Source: Lysobacterales bacterium | GTDB taxonomy: Bacteria; Pseudomonadota; Gammaproteobacteria; Xanthomonadales; SZUA-38 | Reading direction: 5' to 3' | Length of the DNA stretch: 39,106 bases | Assembly (NCBI GenBank): GCA_030065125.1 | Contig: JASJDM010000059.1 | Location: 1-39,106 of the forward strand | Shown: piece by piece, positions 32,074 through 39,106 of the stretch | How positions within the stretch are numbered: position 1 is the stretch's first letter | How the letters are laid out: the number at the start of each line of letters is the position of its first letter | Notes under the pieces: model-generated | What the model saw: only the letters and a program-made list of their open reading frames with translations | Databases searched by the model: none | Told to the model about the DNA's origin: nothing | Position numbers and translations under genes: made by a program

Positions 32074-34985
32074 GTCATTTCTCCCAGCTTCACGGCACCC
32101 ATGTTTACTTTGGGAATGGGATCCAGGTCACCCCAGGCCAGCTCCACTTCGCTGGCGCCATCGTGCATGGCCTGCAGCAGCTGATCCTGGTCCACCGGCA
32201 GGCTGCGGACACGGACACCGGTAGCCCGGTAGATGGCGTTGGTGATGGCGGCAGCCGTGGGAATGCTGGACAACTCACCCACACCCTTGGCGCCATAGGG
32301 CCCGGTGGAGGCGGGGTGTTCCACAATGTGGGAGGTAATGGCCGGCGCGTGGGTAATGCTGGGCATCTTGTAGCGCGCCATGACGCTGGTCCAGGGTCGG
32401 CCCTGCTCCTGGATGTAGTGCTCGGTCAGGGCATAACCCAGGCACATGACAATACCGCCTTCGATCTGGCCCGCCAGGGTCAACGGGTTGATGGCCCGGC
32501 CTACGTCATGGGCCGCCACCACCTTGTGAACCTTTACTTCCCCACTGTCCATATTGACTTCGCACAGGGCGGCCTGGGCGCAGAAGCCGAAGGCAAAATG
32601 CATATCGCCCCCGCTGCCCAGGGGCCGGGTCTCCGGGGCGTGGTAGTCATGCCTCACCTGGAAGGCGCTTTGGCCATAATCCTGGATCAGTTTGGCCAGG
32701 CTGACCGCCTTGTCACCCGACTTGTTACCCGCCTGGGCCTGGCCGCCGACCAGAACAATCCCGTCCGCGCTGCAATCCAACTCCTGCGCGGCTTTGTCCT
32801 TCAGCTGCCCTGCCAGCTCCCGGGCCGCCAGCCGGGCCGCGTTGCCGCTGACGAAGGTCTGGCGGCTGGCGGTGGTGGGACCGCCATCGGGGCAATAGTC
32901 AGTGTCACCCAGCAGCACCATGACGCTCTCATAAGGCAGGCCCAGTTCTTCAGCGGCACAGGCGGCCAGCACAGCCGGCAGACCCTGTCCCATCTCCGCC
33001 GAGGAGGTGCGCACCTCGGCCACCGAATTTTCTCCGGCGCCCAGCTTCAGTTCCACAACGGCGCTGGCCCGGTCCGGTGCCCCGCCGCCCAGGCCGGTGT
33101 TCTTGTAGGCCAAACCCAGGCCCCAGGCAAAACGCCGGCTGCCTTCCTGCCAGGACCAGCGGAACTCGCCCTCCCGGATGTCGCCGTTGACCTTGTCGAT
33201 GCACTCTTTCAGTCCCACGCTCTCACGCATGACCTGGCCGGTGGAAGTCACCGAGCCCACCTCCAGGGCGTTGCGGCGTCGGAATTCCACCGGGTCCATG
33301 TCCAGCTGCTCGGCCAACATGTCCATGTTGCTTTCCACCGCGAAACAGCTCTGGGTCACGCCAAACCCGCGGAACGCACCGCTGGGCGCGTTGTTGGTGT
33401 ACATGGCAAAGCAGTCCACCTTGACGTTGGGCACGGCATAGGGGCCGGCAGCATGGGTGGTGGCCCGGGTAAGGACTTTCTCGGAGAGACTGGCATAAGC
33501 ACCGGCGTCGCCGTACAGGGTGGCCTGGACCGCAGTCAGCCGGCCCTCCCTGTCGGCACCGCTGCGGATACGGATGACCGTGGCGTGACGCTTGGGGTGA
33601 ACCAGCAGGCTTTCCCGGCGGGAGTAGCGCATCTTCACCGGCCTTCCGGTTTCTTCCGCCAGCAGGGCCGCGTGGATCTGGCCCATGATGTCTTCTTTAC
33701 CGCCGAATCCGCCGCCCATCAGGGTCGCCACCACCCGCACTTTGTCGGGTTCCACGCCCATGGCGCTGGCGGTCTGGTCCCGATCCTGGTAGGGAATCTG
33801 GCTGCCCACGTAGATAGTGGTTTTGTCGTGCCTGGCGGTTTCACCGCGAACCGCATCAGGGTCGAGTGCGCCACCAAACTGATCGGGGCTGTAACCGGCG
33901 GGAACGCCAATGGAACACTCCGGCTCCAGGAACAGATGCTCGGTAGCGGGGGTTCGATAGGTCTGGTCCACCACCACGTGGGCCTGGGCGAATCCCGCCT
34001 CGATATCACCCTTGTCCACCCGGATGTGTTTCAGCAGGTTGCCATCTCCGTGACCTTCGTGAACCCGTGGCGAATCCGGGCGTGACGCTTTGATGGCATC
34101 GCTGACCACGGGCAGCTCTTCGTAATCCACCTGGATCAGATCCAGCGCTCGGGCCGCGATTTCCTCGCTGTCGGCGGCCACAATGGCCACGGCATCACCG
34201 CAATAGCGCACCTTATCGGCGCAGAGCACCGGCCAGTCCGCTACCACCAGGCCGTGCAGGTTGCGCCCGGGGATCTCAGCGTGGGTCAGCACCGCGTGGA
34301 CCCCGGGCAGGTCCCTGGCGGCTCCGACGTCGATTGAGCGGATTCTGGCGTGGGGCACGCCTGCGCGTTTGGTGCGGGCGACCAGCATTCCGGGGAAAAC
34401 ATAGTCATCGGTGTACCGGGCCGCCCCGGTGACCTTGGCCCGAGCCTGCTTGTTGGGCACGGGTTTGCCAATTACCGTGGTCTCGGACCGGGACTCGGGA
34501 AACTCCGCCGGACTGCCCTGTCCCGAGGCCTGGAGTATCGCCCGGGTCACGCTCTGATAACCGGTGCACCGGCAGTAGGAATCCTTCAGCGCCACCCGGA
34601 TGTCGTCAGCGGTGACTGCCTTGCCGTCTGATCGGCACCCATCAATCAGACCCTTGGACGTCATGATCAGCCCCGGAGTGCAGATGCCGCACTGGACAGC
34701 GCCATGGTCCAGGAAAGCCTGCTGCAGCGGATGCAGTTCCCCGTCCGGGGACAGGCCCTCGATAGTCTCTACCCGGGCGCCCTGGGCCTTGAACGCCGGA
34801 TAAACGCAGCTCAGCACAGGGGTGCCGTCAACCAGCACCGTGCAGATTCCGCACTCCGCCTCGCCGCAGCCGATCTTGGTACCGGTCAGGCCCAGGTCCT
34901 CCCGCAGGACCTCTGCCAGGTATCGGGACTGAGGAACGTCAATTTCCACCGCACGGCTATTGACGGTCAATTTCAGCAGGCTCAT
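32070..34985 (-). CDS. xdhD: xanthine dehydrogenase-family molybdenum hydroxylase with fused 2Fe-2S domain
   Basis: A 971-residue fusion like E. coli XdhD. The N-terminal 2Fe-2S ferredoxin domain has C40, C45, C48 and C60; the second cluster uses C99, C102, C138 and C140 (YCRCTGYQ). From about 176 to the end is the molybdopterin hydroxylase domain, with GGGFGGKED, GAFRGFGVTQS and the catalytic glutamate E904 in GVGELSS. There is no in-frame stop, so no selenocysteine codon. It converts purines by hydroxylation or the reverse reaction (xanthine/urate), passing electrons via YgfM. Its ATG overlaps the ygfM stop by 4 bp. Cytoplasmic, assuming no leader is present. Confidence 0.9.
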   Translation of the reverse strand: MSLLKLTVNSRAVEIDVPQSRYLAEVLREDLGLTGTKIGCGEAECGICTVLVDGTPVLSCVYPAFKAQGARVETIEGLSPDGELHPLQQAFLDHGAVQCGICTPGLIMTSKGLIDGCRSDGKAVTADDIRVALKDSYCRCTGYQSVTRAILQASGQGSPAEFPESRSETTVIGKPVPNKQARAKVTGAARYTDDYVFPGMLVARTKRAGVPHARIRSIDVGAARDLPGVHAVLTHAEIPGRNLHGLVVADWPVLCADKVRYCGDAVAIVAADSEEIAARALDLIQVDYEELPVVSDAIKASRPDSPRVHEGHGDGNLLKHIRVDKGDIEAGFAQAHVVVDQTYRTPATEHLFLEPECSIGVPAGYSPDQFGGALDPDAVRGETARHDKTTIYVGSQIPYQDRDQTASAMGVEPDKVRVVATLMGGGFGGKEDIMGQIHAALLAEETGRPVKMRYSRRESLLVHPKRHATVIRIRSGADREGRLTAVQATLYGDAGAYASLSEKVLTRATTHAAGPYAVPNVKVDCFAMYTNNAPSGAFRGFGVTQSCFAVESNMDMLAEQLDMDPVEFRRRNALEVGSVTSTGQVMRESVGLKECIDKVNGDIREGEFRWSWQEGSRRFAWGLGLAYKNTGLGGGAPDRASAVVELKLGAGENSVAEVRTSSAEMGQGLPAVLAACAAEELGLPYESVMVLLGDTDYCPDGGPTTASRQTFVSGNAARLAARELAGQLKDKAAQELDCSADGIVLVGGQAQAGNKSGDKAVSLAKLIQDYGQSAFQVRHDYHAPETRPLGSGGDMHFAFGFCAQAALCEVNMDSGEVKVHKVVAAHDVGRAINPLTLAGQIEGGIVMCLGYALTEHYIQEQGRPWTSVMARYKMPSITHAPAITSHIVEHPASTGPYGAKGVGELSSIPTAAAITNAIYRATGVRVRSLPVDQDQLLQAMHDGASEVELAWGDLDPIPKVNMGAVKLGEMT

Positions 34986-35881
34986 GGGCCTGGGTCCCTT
35001 GTGTCTACTGCCCGCCGGGCAGCCCGGGCCAGGATCTCCGGCAGATAGCTGCGGACCATCCGGGCACGGTACTCGTGGCTGGCGCGGTACTTGCTGGCCC
35101 GCAGCGTCACGCTGGACAGGGCGACCTCGGCAGCCTGTTTGAAATGTTCCTCCGTGGCAGCCTTTCCTTCCAGCGACGCCATGGCCTCTTCGGCCACGAA
35201 AGGTACCGGCCCTACGGGACCCATGCTGATGCGGACTGCCTGGACCCGGCCGCGGTCATCCAGCTTCAAACGCACGCCCATGGAGATGATGGGCAGGCAC
35301 AAACCCTGGGGGCGCATCACCCGGTGATGGGCCGACCCTTCACCCGCGCCGGTGGCCTTGAAACGCAGCCGGGTCAGGACCTCCCGATGCCGGTCGATGA
35401 AGCTGCGGCCCGGCCCCTTGAAGGAGTCCTGCATAGGCATCCAGCGCCGGCCGGAAGGTCCGGCAACCTCGATTTCACCACCCAGGGCCAGCAGCCCAAT
35501 GGTGCCGTCACCGGCAGGTAATGCGTGGGCAACGTTGCCGGCCAGGGTGCCGGAATTCCTGACCTGGGGACCACCGATCACGCCGCAGCTTTCCGACAGG
35601 CAGGTGCCGCAGCGAATGATGTCGGGATTCCTGATGATCTGGGTATGGGTGACGCCGCAGCCAATGACGATGTAATCGCCGTCCCGGGTGACCTGATCCA
35701 GGCCCGCAATCCGGGATGCATCGATCAAGGCTTCGATGGGTTTGCGCAGGCCCCTCCGGATTTCCACCAGCAGGTCGGTGCCGCCCCCCACCACACGGGC
35801 CTGACCACCATAGCGCTCCAGCAGCGCTACGGCCTGTTCCACGGAATCCGGCGTATGATAATGGTTCCAGCCGTTGATCAA
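34982..35881 (-). CDS. ygfM: FAD-binding subunit of the molybdenum hydroxylase
   Basis: About 300 residues, the medium (FAD) subunit of the xanthine dehydrogenase family. The FAD pyrophosphate loop ARVVGGGTDLLVEIRRG and the second FAD motif QVRNSGTLAGNVAHALPAGDG are clear. It carries electrons from the XdhD iron-sulfur clusters to the final acceptor. I place the start at a TTG at 35881, 13 bp after the ssnA stop, because it gives INGWNHYHTPDSVEQAV, the family N terminus. The frame is also open to an ATG at 35965, which would overlap ssnA by 71 bp. The start is uncertain; the identity is firm. Confidence 0.85.
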   Translation of the reverse strand: MINGWNHYHTPDSVEQAVALLERYGGQARVVGGGTDLLVEIRRGLRKPIEALIDASRIAGLDQVTRDGDYIVIGCGVTHTQIIRNPDIIRCGTCLSESCGVIGGPQVRNSGTLAGNVAHALPAGDGTIGLLALGGEIEVAGPSGRRWMPMQDSFKGPGRSFIDRHREVLTRLRFKATGAGEGSAHHRVMRPQGLCLPIISMGVRLKLDDRGRVQAVRISMGPVGPVPFVAEEAMASLEGKAATEEHFKQAAEVALSSVTLRASKYRASHEYRARMVRSYLPEILARAARRAVDTRDPGP

Positions 35882-35894
35882 GTGCCTGATTCCA

Positions 35895-37226
35895 TCAGTG
35901 GATCCGGTTCCAGATCCTTGCGGCGCGTTCCATGCACCGGGCACGGATGGCGTCTTCATCAACACCGGTCACGCGACCATCCTCCACCACCACCTGGCCC
36001 CTGGCAATGGTGGTGCGTACGCGAGAGTAACTCAGCCCAAACAGCAGGTGCCCATAAAAAGTGTTCGCGTTCACCGGCGTGAACGGCACGTACTCCGGGA
36101 TAATCAGGTCGGCCAGTTGCCCCGGCGCCAGGGCGCCCCGTGACTCGGGGAACAGGCGGTTGCAGATCTGGCGATTGTTGTTCAGCAGGATCTCGCAGGC
36201 CTCGCCAAAGGCCAGGGTCGGATCCCGGGCATCGGCACGCTGGTGCAGGTACATGGCCCGGGCCTGGGAAATCAGGTGGGAGGACATGCCGTCGGTGCCC
36301 ACACCCACCCGTACGCCGTGCTCAAGCATCTCCAGAATTGGCGAAACTTTCAGTCCGTTGTTCATGTTGGACTCGGGATTGTTGACCAGGATGGAATCAG
36401 TCTCCCGCAGCCGGTCCATCTCCTCGGGCCGGAGATAGCTGCCGTGGATGAACAGAGTTGTGGGCCCCGGGATCCCGAACTGATCGAAGCGCTCCATGAT
36501 GGACTGCCCGGTTTCCTGGCGCGTGACCTGCAGGTCGATTTCATCCTCGGCCGCGTGGACGTGAAAGCCGACATCCAGGTCCTGGGCAATCGCCGCACAT
36601 CGCTCCAGGGTCGCGGTCCCCAGGGTCATCAGGGCGTGCAGGCCAAACAGCGCCGACATCTGCCTGTCCCCGGCTGCCGCAGACTGGCGGCATTTGCGGA
36701 TGTAGCGTTCGTTTTCCTCGATGCCCTCACCCTCGCGGTTGCGGTCGGAGACCTCGTAGCACAGGCAACCGCTCAAGCCCACGTCCCGAAACGCCCGCTC
36801 TACCTGGTCCAGGCTGCCGTCACACACCGAGGGCGATGCGTGGTGATCGATAATGGTGGTGCAGCCATCTTTTGCCGCCTGCATTACCGCCAGCAAGGCG
36901 GAGTAGTAGACATCGTCAGCATCCAGGGCGGCATCCAGTTTCCACCAGAGGTTTTTCAGGTTCTGTTCGAAGTTGCGTGCAGGTGGTCCTGGCGGGGTTA
37001 ATCCCCGGGCGAAGGTGGAGTACAGATGGTGGTGGGCGTTGATCAGCCCCGGCATGACCACGCAGCCGCCGGCGTCGATGGTCCGGTCCGGGGTACAGGA
37101 TTCGGGTGGAGTTTCGCCCACGGCAACGATCCGGTCGCCCTCCATGTAGACGCAGCCGCCTTGGATAAAGCGGTTGTGCTCGTCCAGGGTGACCAGCTGT
37201 GCGTTGGTGATCAGCAGCGAACTCAT
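35895..37226 (-). CDS. ssnA: SsnA-type amidohydrolase
   Basis: A 443-residue TIM-barrel metal-dependent deaminase/hydrolase of the SsnA, guanine deaminase and 8-oxoguanine deaminase group. Metal ligands are H65 and H67 (NAHHHLYS), His in VHAAEDEID with the catalytic Glu, and Asp in VGTDGMSSH. Matches to E. coli SsnA include LKNLWWKLDAALD, YYSALL and TIIDHHASPS. In the uric-acid cluster it is proposed to open or deaminate a reduced purine ring. Its ATG overlaps the ygfK stop by 4 bp, so it is translationally coupled. Confidence 0.9.
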   Translation of the reverse strand: MSSLLITNAQLVTLDEHNRFIQGGCVYMEGDRIVAVGETPPESCTPDRTIDAGGCVVMPGLINAHHHLYSTFARGLTPPGPPARNFEQNLKNLWWKLDAALDADDVYYSALLAVMQAAKDGCTTIIDHHASPSVCDGSLDQVERAFRDVGLSGCLCYEVSDRNREGEGIEENERYIRKCRQSAAAGDRQMSALFGLHALMTLGTATLERCAAIAQDLDVGFHVHAAEDEIDLQVTRQETGQSIMERFDQFGIPGPTTLFIHGSYLRPEEMDRLRETDSILVNNPESNMNNGLKVSPILEMLEHGVRVGVGTDGMSSHLISQARAMYLHQRADARDPTLAFGEACEILLNNNRQICNRLFPESRGALAPGQLADLIIPEYVPFTPVNANTFYGHLLFGLSYSRVRTTIARGQVVVEDGRVTGVDEDAIRARCMERAARIWNRIH

Positions 37227-39106
37227 GGCCGGGCCTCCGGTGTGTCAGACTGTACCGGCAAAAATGGCAGCGACTGCTGCAGACCGCGCAACAGGGCCAG
37301 CATGGCTGCACAGGGCTCCAGGCTCAGGTCGCTGTCGGCGACGTCGTCGCTGGTGAGCGCGGCGCTTTCCACGCTGAAGCTGTCGGGGTCCAGCGTCACG
37401 TCAAAGCCAGGGGCGGAATAGTCCAGCCTGCCGTTCAGCTCAAGTCGATGGGTCGTTCCTTGCCAGCGCGCGTCCATGGCCCAGCCCGCTGGGCCGCTGA
37501 ACAGCATGAAGGCGTTGGTGTCCTGGGACTCGAATTCCTCCCGATCCAGGTACAGCCGGGGCTTGTCGTTGAACGGGCGGCCGGCGGTGGGGCAAAACGT
37601 CGTGCAGTTGCCGCACTCGTTGCAGAAATCTGCCAGCACGGCCACCTGGAACGATTGCTGAACCCGGAAGCGCTTCGTACCCGGCGTCGCCTGTAGCGCG
37701 CCCCCGTTGCGGGCCAGGTCCGGCAGCACGAGGTCCATGGCCTGGGCCTGGTAGGTTTGCAGGGCCAGGTTGGGACAGACGCTGACGCAGAGGCTGCAGT
37801 AGCGATCGCAGTCCAGGCAGCGCTCCGCCTCGGCCCGGGCCTGGTCCACGGCATAGGTCCGCACCACCTCGTCGAAATTCCGACGCCGGTCCAGCGGCGT
37901 TTCCGGCGGAGAGGTACGCCACTGACGGTGACCGCGGCGGGCCAGCAGGTCGTTGACCTGGACGGGCGGTGGGGAATGGGCCAGCGCCGGCTGTTCAGCG
38001 TGTCCAAGGCTGGAAAGAATGCTGGCCGCAATGGCTTTACCCGCCGCCGCCGCCTTGACGATGGATGCCGGGCCCTCGTTGGCCACATCGCCGCCGGCGT
38101 AGACGCCGGCAACCGAAGTGGCAAAGGTCTCCGGGTCGGCCGCGATGTAACCCTTGTCGTTGAGGGCGACCGTCTGGCCACCGAAAAAGTCCAGCACCGC
38201 GGTCTGACTGATGGCAAGAATCAGCGTGTCCAGGGGAAACTCAACTTCCGAGTCCGGAATTTCAACGGGAATTTTGCGGCCGGACGCGTCCCGTTCGCCC
38301 GAAAACTCCATGCGCCGGCATACCAGTCCCCGCAGACGGCCATCTTCCACCTGCAGGCGCTGGGGCTTGCACAGCTCCACCACCTCGATACCCTCTTCCA
38401 TCAGGTGGGTGATTTCCTCCCGGTCGGCGGGCATCTGGTCCACGGTCCGCCGGTAGATCAGGGTGACCTTCGCGTCGGACCGGCGCCACGCGGTCCTGGC
38501 GCAGTCCATGGCGGTGTCCCCGGCGCCGATGACGCCGACCCGTTCACCCAGCTCCGGGACGCGCTCTTCCCGTGATCCTCGCAGGAACTCCAGCGCGTCA
38601 ACAACACCCTGGCAGTCTTCACCCTTAAGCTTCAGGGTCTTGCTGAGCTGGGCGCCTACCATAATCGCCACCGCGTCGAACCCATCGCGCTGCAGGTCCG
38701 GCAGGGTGAAATCCCGGCCCGCCCGCTGGTGGTAATGGACTTTCACGCCGAGTTGCTCCAGCGGCGCAAAGTCGCGGTCAAACACGGCCTGGGGCAGACG
38801 GTATTCCGGCACCGCGCCGCCCACCATGCCGCCGGGATAAGGCTGCTGCTCGAAGATGTCCACCTGGCAGCCCGCCGTGGCCAGTTCCCGGGCGGCCGCC
38901 ATGCCGCCGGGACCCGCGCCGATGATGGCCACCTTCCCGGCCATGGGATCCGCAGGCGGAGACACGGACTCGGCCTGCTGCCGGTCCATGATGAAGCGCT
39001 TGACGTCGCGGATCGCCACCGGCTCGTCCAGGTGACTGCGCACGCAGGCATGTTCACACAGATGATCACAGACCCGGCCCAGGACACAGGGAATGGGATT
39101 GTCTTC
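37223..39106 (-). CDS. ygfK: YgfK-type iron-sulfur flavoprotein oxidoreductase, 5' end outside the window
   Basis: The last 627 residues are visible; the frame runs on through the right edge, where CVLGRVCDHLCEHAC is the start of the GltD-like N-terminal 4Fe-4S motif. Then come an FAD/NAD fold (VAIIGAGPGGMAAARELA), a second nucleotide fold (GVIGAGDTAMDCARTA) and YAGGDVANEGPASIVKA, as in glutamate synthase small subunit-like proteins. Near the C terminus are two 4Fe-4S clusters, CLDCDRYCSLCVSVCPN and CNECGNCTTFCPTAGRPFNDK, matching E. coli YgfK (about 1030 residues, so about 400 residues lie outside). It is thought to reduce the purine ring, probably urate, with NAD(P)H. The old name selenate reductase is unproven. 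Confidence 0.88.
   Translation of the reverse strand, partial: EDNPIPCVLGRVCDHLCEHACVRSHLDEPVAIRDVKRFIMDRQQAESVSPPADPMAGKVAIIGAGPGGMAAARELATAGCQVDIFEQQPYPGGMVGGAVPEYRLPQAVFDRDFAPLEQLGVKVHYHQRAGRDFTLPDLQRDGFDAVAIMVGAQLSKTLKLKGEDCQGVVDALEFLRGSREERVPELGERVGVIGAGDTAMDCARTAWRRSDAKVTLIYRRTVDQMPADREEITHLMEEGIEVVELCKPQRLQVEDGRLRGLVCRRMEFSGERDASGRKIPVEIPDSEVEFPLDTLILAISQTAVLDFFGGQTVALNDKGYIAADPETFATSVAGVYAGGDVANEGPASIVKAAAAGKAIAASILSSLGHAEQPALAHSPPPVQVNDLLARRGHRQWRTSPPETPLDRRRNFDEVVRTYAVDQARAEAERCLDCDRYCSLCVSVCPNLALQTYQAQAMDLVLPDLARNGGALQATPGTKRFRVQQSFQVAVLADFCNECGNCTTFCPTAGRPFNDKPRLYLDREEFESQDTNAFMLFSGPAGWAMDARWQGTTHRLELNGRLDYSAPGFDVTLDPDSFSVESAALTSDDVADSDLSLEPCAAMLALLRGLQQSLPFLPVQSDTPEARP

Noticed and set aside
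32163..34085. Long open frames on the strand opposite real genes (for example here, and at 915-2030, 2094-3464, 15141-16319 and 22862-24070)
   Set aside because: They are antisense to genes with clear family motifs and their translations are low-complexity, rich in Gly, His, Gln, Arg and Val. This is expected from high GC third positions.
27124..39106. Selenium metabolism locus (older names for ygeY and ygfK homologues)
   Set aside because: No selD, selA, yqeB or yqeC-like gene is visible, and XdhD has no in-frame TGA for selenocysteine. The names come from historical guesses.

Overview
The window is 39.1 kb of GC-rich, gene-dense chromosome. It looks like an aerobic, probably marine gammaproteobacterium. 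The support is a TonB-dependent receptor, a cytochrome b561-YceI fusion, a Na+/solute symporter, two large TolB-like/TPR signalling proteins and a secreted protein with tandem GWWWN...ESGRGF repeats. This mix is common in Woeseia-, Wenzhouxiangella- and Xanthomonadales-type genomes, but the taxonomic call is inference. I see no rRNA, tRNA, CRISPR array, phage or transposase.

Region A (1-15064) is a catabolic locus controlled by a LacI-family repressor. It encodes three SnoaL/NTF2-like proteins (one cut by the left edge), an HpsN-like HisD-family dehydrogenase, a bicupin, a lipoprotein alpha/beta hydrolase, a GMC oxidoreductase, a COG3618-type amidohydrolase, an HpcH/HpaI aldolase, a MetE-like zinc protein, a second alpha/beta hydrolase, the repressor, an SDR and an SSS symporter. 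Five copies of an 18-bp near-palindrome with consensus WTKKAYTTCGAATGCRAD lie at 3542, 3682, 7385, 12563 and 13378. They sit in front of the bicupin, SnoaL/GMC, amidohydrolase, SDR and transporter units. This ties the scattered transcription units into one regulon for uptake and breakdown of an unidentified organic compound.

Region B (15066-26523) is a mixed segment. It holds a membrane-tethered winged-helix/TolB/TPR regulator, the GWWWN-repeat secreted protein with a strong terminator, a TonB-dependent receptor followed by a second TolB/TPR membrane protein, a b561-YceI fusion, an orphan phenylacetate-CoA ligase-type enzyme and two tandem SpoIIAA-like paralogues.

Region C (26506-39106, all on the minus strand) is a purine/uric acid degradation operon of the E. 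coli ygeW-ygfK type. In transcription order it runs ygfK (5' end outside the window), ssnA, ygfM, xdhD, a 493-residue PLP enzyme, ygeY, ygeW, a zinc-ribbon threonine-synthase-like PLP enzyme, and then after a short gap an isochorismatase-family hydrolase. Six of the seven junctions among the first eight genes are 4-bp ATGA stop/start overlaps. The diaminopropionate ammonia-lyase (ygeX) of the E. coli cluster is absent from the visible part, and two unrelated-looking fold-type II PLP enzymes are present instead. This variant is the most promising candidate for new biochemistry, followed by the LacI regulon of region A.
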